Shown in pieces: positions 49,491 to 57,005 of a DNA stretch of 64,000 bases; within the stretch, counting starts at the first letter, position 1; the number at the start of each line of letters is the position of its first letter. The notes under the pieces are model-generated. The model had not been told where the DNA came from, searched no databases, and saw only the letters and a list, made by a program, of their open reading frames with translations. The stretch lies in the NCBI GenBank assembly GCA_035546335.1, contig DATKDP010000016.1, positions 124,001 through 188,000 of the forward strand. The letters run 5' to 3'. Both the position numbers and the translations under genes were made by a program. Origin of the DNA: DATKDP01 sp035546335 (GTDB lineage Bacteria; Acidobacteriota; Thermoanaerobaculia; Gp7-AA8).

Positions 49491-50452
49491 GTCGCGAGAC
49501 GGTCATCGGTGCACTCGTGCTCGGCGGCATTCTGCTGGGCGTGATGATTCTCTCGATGTTCTTCGGAGCCGTCGATCTCGGTCCGCGCGCCGTCTGGTCG
49601 GGCGATCACGTGGCGCGAACCATCCTGCTGCAGATCCGCCTGCCACGCGTTCTGCTCGCGGCACTGGTCGGAGCGATTCTCGCCGGAGCAGGCGCCACCT
49701 TCCAGACGATGCTTCGGAATCCTCTCGCCGATCCATTCATTCTCGGTGTCTCGGGCGGGGCCGCATGCGGTGCTGCGATCGCCAGCGCCTTCCGGCTGGC
49801 CCGCTATCCGGGCGTTGTTCCGGCTTTCGCATTCGCGGGCGCCTGCCTGGCGATCGCGGTCGTTCTCGCCCTTTCCAGACGTCACGGCACCTCGGATCCG
49901 GTGCGACTCCTGCTGGCCGGTCTCGTGCTCAATGCCTTCTTCTCGGCGCTGATCCTGCTGGCGCTGGCGCTCACTGCGGGGAGCGATCTGACCTCCGCGC
50001 TGCGGTGGATGATGGGAAGTCTCGCCGGAGCCGTATGGACCGACGTCCGGCTCCTCTCGATTGCCTTCGTCGTTTCCTTCGCGCTGCTGGTGACGGTGGC
50101 TGGCGATCTTCGCATGCTCGATTTCGGCGAGGACGACGCGCGCTCTCGGGGAGTCCCCCTCGAGCGAGTGCGCCTCACCGCGTTCCTCGCGGCCTCGCTC
50201 GCGACCGGAGCGGCGGTCGCGGTGAGCGGGATCATCGGGTTCGTCGGGCTTCTCGTACCGCACGCCATCCGGCTGGTGCTGCCGCGAGACTATCGTCTTC
50301 TTCTGCCTCTCTCGGTGCTGGGGGGCGCGACGCTGCTGGTCGCTTCGGATACTCTGGCGCGCGTGATGGTCGCGCCGGCAGAGCTGCCGATCGGTGCGGT
50401 CACGGCATTTCTCGGAGTGCCGTTTTTCCTGATTCTTCTTCGCAGGTCATGA
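49457..50452 (+). CDS. FecCD/BtuC-type ABC transporter permease
   Basis: This 331-residue inner-membrane protein has about ten helices. Signature segments include QIRLPRVLLAALVGAILAGA, GATFQTMLRNPLADPFILGV, RWMMGSLAG, GIIGFVGLLVPHAIRLVLP and AELPIGAVTAFLGVPFFLIL, all typical of iron-siderophore/cobalamin importers. The annotated ATG overlaps the lipoprotein gene by 34 bases; a TTG at 49487 overlapping its stop (TTGA) is the alternative. It forms the transmembrane channel for the neighbouring binding protein and ATPase. Confidence 0.93.
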   Translation: MGSWTIRPVSLSRETVIGALVLGGILLGVMILSMFFGAVDLGPRAVWSGDHVARTILLQIRLPRVLLAALVGAILAGAGATFQTMLRNPLADPFILGVSGGAACGAAIASAFRLARYPGVVPAFAFAGACLAIAVVLALSRRHGTSDPVRLLLAGLVLNAFFSALILLALALTAGSDLTSALRWMMGSLAGAVWTDVRLLSIAFVVSFALLVTVAGDLRMLDFGEDDARSRGVPLERVRLTAFLAASLATGAAVAVSGIIGFVGLLVPHAIRLVLPRDYRLLLPLSVLGGATLLVASDTLARVMVAPAELPIGAVTAFLGVPFFLILLRRS

Positions 50453-51249
50453 GTCTGATCGAGCTCGACGCGGTCGACTTTCACTATCGGGATGGCGTTT
50501 CCGCCGTTCGCGGGCTGAGTTCGCGGTTCGATGAAGGGGAGCTCGTCGCCATCATCGGGCCGAATGGTGCGGGAAAGTCGACCCTTCTCAAGCTGATTGC
50601 ACGCGTCATCGCCCCCCAGGGGGGCGAGATCCGTTTCCGGGGGATCAGGATCGGGGAGATTGCTCCACGGGCGTATGCGCGGGAGGTTGGGTATCTGCCG
50701 CAGGAGCAGGAGAGCGTGTTCCCGATGAGGGCGCTCGAAGTGGTGGCGAGTGGCCGTGCTCCCTTTCTCCGGCGGTTCCAATGGGAATCGGAAGGCGATT
50801 ACGAGCTGGCGCGCAGAGCGCTCGCCGATTGCGATGCTCTCCATCTCGCCGATCGATATCTCGACGAGATGAGCGGAGGAGAGCGGAAACGGATCTTCCT
50901 CGCGCGCGTTCTCTGCGGCGATCCGAAGCTCATTCTGCTCGACGAGCCGCTGACGGCGCTCGACGTTTCCCATACGCAGACGTTCATCTCGCTGATTCGC
51001 CGGATCGTCGATCAGACGGGGAAGGCAGTGCTCTTCGTCTCGCACGACTTGAACTGGAGCGCGGCCTACGCCGACCGGATGATGGTGATGAATGCGGGCT
51101 CGGTCGTCCTCGATGCCGGCCCGGCGGAGGTGATGCAGCCCGAGGTCATGAAACGCCATTTCGGATTCGATGCGCTGGCGGTTCGATCGGATGGGGAAGG
51201 GGGCGTGGCGTGGATCGTGCCCGACGCCGGGCGCCATAAACCTCGATGA
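50449..51249 (+). CDS. ABC transporter ATP-binding protein (BtuD/FepC-like)
   Basis: A 266-residue ATPase with Walker A GPNGAGKST, Q-loop VGYLPQEQES, signature MSGGERKRIFLARVL, Walker B LILLDEPLTALD and switch His in VLFVSHDLNW. The start codon overlaps the permease stop (ATGA). It energises uptake by the preceding permease and lipoprotein. The C-terminal 25 residues are variable. The gene ends about 95 bases before the Rel gene. Confidence 0.96.
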   Translation: MSLIELDAVDFHYRDGVSAVRGLSSRFDEGELVAIIGPNGAGKSTLLKLIARVIAPQGGEIRFRGIRIGEIAPRAYAREVGYLPQEQESVFPMRALEVVASGRAPFLRRFQWESEGDYELARRALADCDALHLADRYLDEMSGGERKRIFLARVLCGDPKLILLDEPLTALDVSHTQTFISLIRRIVDQTGKAVLFVSHDLNWSAAYADRMMVMNAGSVVLDAGPAEVMQPEVMKRHFGFDALAVRSDGEGGVAWIVPDAGRHKPR

Positions 51250-51343
51250 CCCTTTGTTATACTCGGCGCCGATCGCAGTCGGACGCCCGTTCGGACGGGT
51301 TCCCGGCGTCCAATCCGGCGTGCCCGTCACGATTCGACCGACC

Positions 51344-53518
51344 ATGATTCGCTTCGAAGACATACTCGACAGGGTCGAGAGCTTCAAGCCCGACTTCGAC
51401 GAGGAGCTGCTGCAGAAGGCCTACATCTTCTCCGCACTCGAGCATCGGGGGCAGGTCCGTCGCTCGGGAGAGCCCTATCTCGTCCATCCTCTCAACGTCG
51501 CCTGGATCCTCGCCGACATGCGACTCGACGAGACGTCGATTGCGGTCGGGCTCCTCCACGACGTGCTGGAAGACACGCTGACCACCAAAGAGAAGCTCCA
51601 GGAGCTTTTCGGCGACGAGATCGCCGAGCTGGTCGATGGTCTCACCAAGATCTCGCGCTACTCCTACGTCTCCCGAGAGCAGGAGCAGGCCGAGACGTTC
51701 CGCAAGATGATCCTGGCGATGGCGTCCGATCTTCGCGTCGTTCTGGTCAAGCTCGCCGACCGCCTCCACAACATGCGCACGCTGGAGTTTCTCCCGGCGG
51801 ACAAGCGCGCGAACATCGCCAAGGAGACGATGGAGATCTACGCGCCGATCGCCAACCGGCTCGGGATGGGGATGCTCAAGAACGAGCTGGAGGATCTGTC
51901 GTTCCGGCATCTGATGCCGCGCGAGTACGAGGATCTTTCCTCGGCGGTGAAAGCGAAGATGACCGTGTCGGCGGACATCGTCGAGCGCATCCGGAAAACC
52001 ATCGCCGGAAAAATGACCGAGAGCGGCATCCAGGTCGACGTGGGCGGGCGGGTCAAATCGATGCATTCGATCTACCAGAAGCTACGCCGCCAGGGCATCG
52101 ACATCGGACAGCTCTATGACTACCTCGCGTTCCGCCTCATCACCCAGGACGTCAAGGACTGCTATGCGGCCCTCGGCATCATTCACCAGACATGGCGCCC
52201 GGTCCCCGGGCGGATCAAGGACTACGTCGCCATGCCCAAGCCGAATTTCTATCAGTCGCTGCACACGACGGTCGTTGCGGAGAAGGGCCAGCCGTTCGAG
52301 GTGCAGATTCGTACGCGCGAGATGGATCTGGTGGCCGAGCAGGGGATCGCCGCCCACTGGAAGTACAAGGAAGGCCGCCTCGGTGCTTCGGCCGATGATG
52401 CGAGCTTTCTCTGGCTCCGCCAGCTGGTGGAGTGGCAGAACGACATCAAGGATCCGCGCGTCTTCATGAACTCGCTCAAGATCGATCTCTATCCCGACGA
52501 GGTCTACACCTTCACGCCGAAGGGAGATGTGTTCGCCTTCCCCCGGGGGGCGACCCCCCTCGACTTCGCCTACAGGGTCCATACCGACGTCGGGAACCGC
52601 TGCGTCGGCGCCCGCGTCAACGGCAAGCTCGTGCCGCTCCGCACGACGATCAGAAACGGCGACATCGTCGAGATTCTGACCGGGCCGAACCAGACACCCA
52701 GCAGAGAATGGATCAACCTGGTCGTCACCTCGCGCGCGCGGCACAAGATCCGTCACTGGCTCAACACCGAGCAGAAGCACCGTTCCATCGAGCTGGGAAA
52801 GAAGCTGCTGGAGAAGGAGGCGAAGCGTTATCGCGTCAGCCTTCGAAAGCTGGTCGCCGAGAACGCCCTCGACGGCGTGCTCTCCGAATACGGACTCGCG
52901 AGAGTCGAGGATCTCTATGCCGACGTCGGCTACGGCAAGGTCTCGCCGAAGGCGATCATCGAGAGGTTCGTGCCGGACGGAAAGAAAGAGAAGCGCGAGC
53001 CCGACACGGAAGGGATGCTCCAGCAGGCCGTGCGCAGGATCTTCCCCTTCACCTCCGGGCAGACGATTCTGGTCAAAGGTCACAACGATCTGATGACGTA
53101 TCTGGCGCGCTGCTGTAATCCGGTCCCGGGAGAGGACATCATCGGGTACGTCACCCGCGGAAAGGGAATCGCGGTCCACAGCGCCAATTGCCCCAACGTG
53201 AAAAACCTCATGTTCAACCCCGATCGCGAGATCGAGGTGGCGTGGGATGATCAGCGGGGCTCGGAGTTTCGCATCGAGCTCGAGGTGGTCATGGAAGATC
53301 GCCAGGGCATTCTCGCGAAAGTCATCTCCTCGATCGCCAACCTGAAAACCAACATTCACCACATCGAATCACACACCTCCGCGGGGCGCGGCACGGTCGA
53401 GCTCATCGTGGAGGTCGCCGACCTCAAACATCTGGAGAAGGTGATCCGGTCGATCTCCGGCGTGCCGGGGGTGCTGAGCGTGGAGAGGAAATACAACATC
53501 CGCCATGCCACGGCATGA
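51344..53518 (+). CDS. rel: bifunctional (p)ppGpp synthetase/hydrolase (Rel/SpoT type)
   Basis: This 724-residue protein starts at ATG 51344 (MIRFEDILDRVESFKPDFDE); the frame open further upstream overlaps the ABC gene's end and is rejected. The HD hydrolase has HPLNVAWILADM, VGLLHDVLEDT and LVKLADRLHNMRTL. The synthetase has YDYLAFRLI, RIKDYVAMPKPNFYQSLHTT and the VQIRTREMDLVAEQG motif. TGS (VYTFTPKGDVFAFPRGATPL), a conserved-cysteine region and ACT (VVMEDRQGILAKVISSIANL) follow. Both active sites appear intact. It makes and degrades the stringent-response alarmone. Confidence 0.97.
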   Translation: MIRFEDILDRVESFKPDFDEELLQKAYIFSALEHRGQVRRSGEPYLVHPLNVAWILADMRLDETSIAVGLLHDVLEDTLTTKEKLQELFGDEIAELVDGLTKISRYSYVSREQEQAETFRKMILAMASDLRVVLVKLADRLHNMRTLEFLPADKRANIAKETMEIYAPIANRLGMGMLKNELEDLSFRHLMPREYEDLSSAVKAKMTVSADIVERIRKTIAGKMTESGIQVDVGGRVKSMHSIYQKLRRQGIDIGQLYDYLAFRLITQDVKDCYAALGIIHQTWRPVPGRIKDYVAMPKPNFYQSLHTTVVAEKGQPFEVQIRTREMDLVAEQGIAAHWKYKEGRLGASADDASFLWLRQLVEWQNDIKDPRVFMNSLKIDLYPDEVYTFTPKGDVFAFPRGATPLDFAYRVHTDVGNRCVGARVNGKLVPLRTTIRNGDIVEILTGPNQTPSREWINLVVTSRARHKIRHWLNTEQKHRSIELGKKLLEKEAKRYRVSLRKLVAENALDGVLSEYGLARVEDLYADVGYGKVSPKAIIERFVPDGKKEKREPDTEGMLQQAVRRIFPFTSGQTILVKGHNDLMTYLARCCNPVPGEDIIGYVTRGKGIAVHSANCPNVKNLMFNPDREIEVAWDDQRGSEFRIELEVVMEDRQGILAKVISSIANLKTNIHHIESHTSAGRGTVELIVEVADLKHLEKVIRSISGVPGVLSVERKYNIRHATA

Positions 53519-53538
53519 ATCCGGGAACCGGCGCCTTT

Positions 53539-53568
53539 CCCGAGCCCGAGCCCGGACCCGAGCCCGGA
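53539..53568 (+). repeat. hexanucleotide repeat CCCGAG/CCCGGA
   Basis: Five hexamers in the order CCCGAG, CCCGAG, CCCGGA, CCCGAG, CCCGGA between the rel stop and the convergent rpmB stop. It is a short microsatellite-like array without a terminator T-run. Confidence 0.85.
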
Positions 53569-53600
53569 CTTTGACTCTCGAATCAAAAAAGTTTGTAGCG

Positions 53601-53795
53601 TCAGCGGGCGGCTTTCCGGATCTTCCCGCTGCGGATGCAACGGGTGCAGACATTCATTCGTTGCACGGCGTTGCCGACCATCACGCGGACGCGCTGGAGA
53701 TTGGGCAGCCAGCGCCGGCTGCTGACGTTGTGGGCGTGGCTGACGCGGTTTCCGAATACCGGTTTTTTCCCGCAAACTTCACAGATTCTGGCCAT
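53601..53795 (-). CDS. rpmB: 50S ribosomal protein L28 (zinc-type)
   Basis: This 64-residue protein reads MARICEVCGKKPVFGNRVSH, SSRRWLPNLQRVRV and NVCTRCIRSGKIRKA. The two CxxC pairs (CEVC and CTRC) mark the zinc-binding C+ form of L28. Length and sequence are typical. L33 is not adjacent. It is convergent with rel (82 bases between stops) and divergent from pilM. Confidence 0.97.
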   Translation of the reverse strand: MARICEVCGKKPVFGNRVSHAHNVSSRRWLPNLQRVRVMVGNAVQRMNVCTRCIRSGKIRKAAR

Positions 53796-53990
53796 TTTCC
53801 TGCTCCTCGGCTGCGAAAAAGCGTCGAATTGTAACCACGATCACGCTTTTCCGCAATCGCAGTCCGTATCGTTCCATCTGCCTCGGCCCGGCTCCCGGTT
53901 TCGCCTGCGCTCGGATCGTGCTGTACAATGGGCGCAGCCGGATCGTTCCGAAGGAGCGTACTTCTTTTTTTGACTGAAAATGTTGCAGAG

Positions 53991-54017
53991 TTGACAGCAA
54001 CAATAAAACGGTGTAAT
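53991..54017 (+). promoter_or_regulatory. candidate sigma-70-type promoter upstream of pilM
   Basis: TTGACA at 53991-53996 matches the -35 consensus exactly. TGTAAT at 54012-54017 matches 5 of 6 positions of the -10 consensus, with a 15-base spacer that is shorter than ideal. The region from 53960 is unusually AT-rich for this genome. It lies about 75 bases before the pilM start and could drive pilMNOPQ. Confidence 0.5.
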
Positions 54018-54092
54018 TTCGCACCATCTTTCAAAATATGCCTTAAGTTGCGGAGCCATAAAGAGAAGTGAGTGCGATGGATGGGGTGAGCG

Positions 54093-55151
54093 GTGTTCTT
54101 CTCAAAGAGCAAAAATGTCGTCGGTCTTGATATCGGCTCCTCAGCAATCAAGCTCGTCGAGCTGAAGGAGAAGAAAGCAAACAGCTTTCAGCTCCTGAAG
54201 GTCGGACTCGAGCAGCTGTCGCCCGAGGCCATCGTGGACGGTTCGATCATGGATTCGTCCCTGGTCGTCGACACGATCCAACGCCTGAACGCCTCCCAGG
54301 CGGTGAAGAATTCCAACTTCGCGACCTCGCTTTCGGGCCACTCGGTGATCATCAAAAAGATCTCGCTCCCGGCAATGTCCGCCGAAGAGCTCGCCGAGTC
54401 GATCCAGTGGGAAGCGGAGCAGTACATCCCCTTCGACATCAATGACGTCAACCTCGACTACGTTCCCCTGACTCCCCCGGGAACCGGCGAGAACATCGAG
54501 GTCATTCTCGTCGCCGTCAAGAAAGAGAAGATCAACGACTACACGTCGGTGATCGGCCAGGCGGGCAAAATGCCGGTGCTCGTCGACGTCGATGCGTTCG
54601 CTGTCCAGAACTGTTACGAGATGAACTACTCGATCGACGAGGGGCGGGTTCTCGCCCTGGTCAACATCGGCGCGTCGGTCACCAACGTGAACATTCTGCA
54701 GGGGACGACCTCGCTGTTCTGGCGCGACATCACCTTCGGAGGAAATCAATACACCGACGCGATTCAGCGTGAGCTGAACCTTTCGTTCACGCAGGCCGAA
54801 TCGCTCAAGCGCGGTGAACAGGTCGCCGATCGGAACATCCAGCAGGTGATTCCGATCCTGAACTCCGTCTCGGAGGACTTCGCGGGAGAGTTGCGCAAAA
54901 CGCTCGACTTCTTCACCGCCACCTCGGGGGCCGACCGCGTGGACGAGCTGGTGCTCGCCGGCGGTGGGGCGACCGTTCTGAATCTCGATTCGATTCTGCG
55001 CGACAAGTTCGCGCTTCCGGTCGAGATCATGAATCCATTCAGAAACGTGACGTTCAGCGAGAGCGAGTTCAATCCCGAATGGATCGCCGAGGTGGGGCCC
55101 AGCATGGCGGTGGCGGTGGGTCTGGCGATCAGGAAGTTGGGTGACGCGTGA
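54093..55151 (+). CDS. pilM: type IV pilus assembly ATPase-like protein PilM
   Basis: This 352-residue actin/FtsA-fold protein starts at GTG 54093. It has the phosphate-binding VVGLDIGSSAIKLVEL, the FATSLSGHSVIIKKISLPAM segment, IQWEAEQYIPFDINDVNLDY, DVDAFAVQNCYE and VLAGGGATVLNLD. PilM is cytosolic and binds the N-terminal peptide of PilN to build the pilus alignment complex. The stop overlaps the pilN start. It is the first gene of a complete pilMNOPQ operon. Confidence 0.95.
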   Translation: MFFSKSKNVVGLDIGSSAIKLVELKEKKANSFQLLKVGLEQLSPEAIVDGSIMDSSLVVDTIQRLNASQAVKNSNFATSLSGHSVIIKKISLPAMSAEELAESIQWEAEQYIPFDINDVNLDYVPLTPPGTGENIEVILVAVKKEKINDYTSVIGQAGKMPVLVDVDAFAVQNCYEMNYSIDEGRVLALVNIGASVTNVNILQGTTSLFWRDITFGGNQYTDAIQRELNLSFTQAESLKRGEQVADRNIQQVIPILNSVSEDFAGELRKTLDFFTATSGADRVDELVLAGGGATVLNLDSILRDKFALPVEIMNPFRNVTFSESEFNPEWIAEVGPSMAVAVGLAIRKLGDA

Positions 55152-55810
55152 TCAAGATCAATCTGATTCGGGAAGGACGTGCGGCGGTTCGGGGTCCGAT
55201 TCCCGCGGGCGTCTCCCCGTCGGGCCCGAGCAGCGTCAACAACACACTGCTGGTGGGTCTCATCATCGTCGGCGTTCTCGTTTCGGGTGCGTACTGGATG
55301 CTGAAGGACCGCGAAAAGAAGGCCAAGGAGGCTCTGGTCGTGAGCCAGCGGGAGCAGGCGGCCAAGCTCGAAAAAATCATCGCCGAAGTCGAGCGCTTCC
55401 AGAGACGGAAGGACATGCTCCAGAAGCGGATCGATCTGATCAACGAGCTGAAGCGGAATCAGAAGGGGCCCGTCCGCGTGCTCGACCGCATCAGCCAGGA
55501 CCTGCCCGATCTGGTCTGGCTCGACAGGATGACGCTCACCGGCGCCAGGATCGATCTGAACGGGCGCGCACTCAATCCGAATGCGTTCGCGAACTACGTC
55601 GAGAACATCAAATCGGATCCGATGTTCGATGAGCCGGAAGTCGGTGCGGTTCGCGAATCCGGCCGGACGGCCGGAGGAGCCAGTGTCTACACCTGGAACA
55701 TGTCGTTCAATTTCCGATGGGCGCCGGCTGCCGAAGTGACGCCGGCCAGCTCGCCTGGCGAGCCGGCCGAAGCCGGGGGCGACGCGGTCGAAGCGCCGCC
55801 TGCGAGTTAG
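55148..55810 (+). CDS. pilN: type IV pilus assembly protein PilN
   Basis: A 220-residue bitopic inner-membrane protein with the PilM-binding N-terminus MIKINLIREGR, one helix (about 36-57), a coiled coil (60-110) and a ferredoxin-like periplasmic domain (VRVLDRISQDLPDLVWLDRM, NPNAFANYVENIKSD). The C-terminus is Ala/Pro/Glu-rich and variable. GTG 55148 overlaps the pilM stop. Confidence 0.93.
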   Translation: MIKINLIREGRAAVRGPIPAGVSPSGPSSVNNTLLVGLIIVGVLVSGAYWMLKDREKKAKEALVVSQREQAAKLEKIIAEVERFQRRKDMLQKRIDLINELKRNQKGPVRVLDRISQDLPDLVWLDRMTLTGARIDLNGRALNPNAFANYVENIKSDPMFDEPEVGAVRESGRTAGGASVYTWNMSFNFRWAPAAEVTPASSPGEPAEAGGDAVEAPPAS

Positions 55811-55820
55811 GAGAGGATGG

Positions 55821-56444
55821 ATGGCGATTACGACCGGACTCGAAGAAAAGCCGTGGTACTACGGAGTCGGTGTCGGCCTGGTCGTGGCCATCGCCCTGGT
55901 TGCCGCCACGCATTACCTCCTGGTGACGAAGATCAACGAGGAGATCGTGGCGAAGGATCGCGAGCTCGACGAGCTCGCCAAGAAGATCGAAGCCGGACGT
56001 GCCGCAGAGAAGAAGCTTCCGCAGTTCCGGGAGGAAGTGGCGCGCCTCGAGCTCGAGCTGGAAAAGCTGCGGAGAATCCTCCCCTCGACGCGCAACACCG
56101 AGGAGATGATCAAGAAGATCAAATCGCTGGTCGATCAGGGCGATTTCACCCTGCGCAGTCTCGTCTTCCCGAGGCTTGCGACGGGAGGGGGCGAGGACAT
56201 CTACGCCGAGTGGCCCATCTCGGTCTCGGTCGAGGGCGGCTTCCACAACCTGGCGATTCTGTTCAATCGTCTCGGCAACTTCTCGCGTATCGTCAACGTC
56301 GAGCGTTTCACCATCACGGCTCTGGGGGCGCAGGCGACCAATACGATCGCCGTGGAGTTCATCGCCAAGACGTTCGTCTACATGGAACCGAAGGATGAGG
56401 TGCCGGCAGCGACGGGCAAGGCGAAGCCGGGGGGAGGGAAGTAA
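55821..56444 (+). CDS. pilO: type IV pilus assembly protein PilO
   Basis: This 207-residue protein has one membrane helix (about 15-33), a coiled coil (38-85, ELDELAKKIEAGRAAEKKLP) and the PilO ferredoxin-like domain (about 90-200, LPSTRNTEEMIKKIKSLVDQ, ISVSVEGGFHNLAILFNRLG). It pairs with PilN in the periplasm. It starts 10 bases after pilN; its stop overlaps pilP (TAATG). Confidence 0.93.
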   Translation: MAITTGLEEKPWYYGVGVGLVVAIALVAATHYLLVTKINEEIVAKDRELDELAKKIEAGRAAEKKLPQFREEVARLELELEKLRRILPSTRNTEEMIKKIKSLVDQGDFTLRSLVFPRLATGGGEDIYAEWPISVSVEGGFHNLAILFNRLGNFSRIVNVERFTITALGAQATNTIAVEFIAKTFVYMEPKDEVPAATGKAKPGGGK

Positions 56445-56968
56445 TGGGTGAGTCGCGGTTCTGCTCGAAGATCGTGCGCGTCGCGATGGCACTGTCGCTG
56501 TTTGCGCTCTTTGGAAATCTGATGGCGCAGCAGGAACAACCTCCCGCGCCCGCGGCGGGAGAAGAGGTCCTGCAACAGAATCTCCAGGAAATTCTCGAGG
56601 AGCGAGAGGCTCCCGATTCCTACCGCTACGATCCGCAGGGTCGTCGCGATCCTTTCCGATCGCTGATCGGTCCGACTCCGAAGCTCAGTCGTGAGAACGC
56701 ACCCCCGGGACCGCCCGGGTTCCTCATCGACGAGATGAATCTGATCGGAATCGTCAAGGGGAAGCAGGGGCTGACGGCGATGGTCCGTGGTCCCGACAAC
56801 AATGGGTATCTGCTGCGAGCCGGCGAGAAGGTGTTCGATGGCGAAGTCATTCGAATCACGCCGAACTCCGTCGTATTCCGCCAGGAAGTCAACGATCCGA
56901 CCCGCATCGAGCGGTATCGTGAGGTCGTCAAGGAGCTGAAGGCGCAGGCAAGCGGCAAGAAGCGTTGA
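56444..56968 (+). CDS. pilP: type IV pilus assembly lipoprotein-like PilP
   Basis: A 174-residue protein with an N-terminal hydrophobic segment (VAMALSLFALFGNLMA). The mature part starts with a disordered Pro/Glu-rich stretch, then the conserved YRYDPQGRRDPFRSLIG and the beta domain with IVKGKQGLTAMVRGPDNNGY and GEKVFDGEVIRITPNSVVFR. PilP links PilN/O to the PilQ secretin. No classical lipobox cysteine is seen; a Cys at residue 7 is too early. Confidence 0.9.
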   Translation: MGESRFCSKIVRVAMALSLFALFGNLMAQQEQPPAPAAGEEVLQQNLQEILEEREAPDSYRYDPQGRRDPFRSLIGPTPKLSRENAPPGPPGFLIDEMNLIGIVKGKQGLTAMVRGPDNNGYLLRAGEKVFDGEVIRITPNSVVFRQEVNDPTRIERYREVVKELKAQASGKKR

Positions 56969-57005
56969 AACATCGGATGCGAGTTGGTGTGTGGAGGGCC
57001 GTGTG

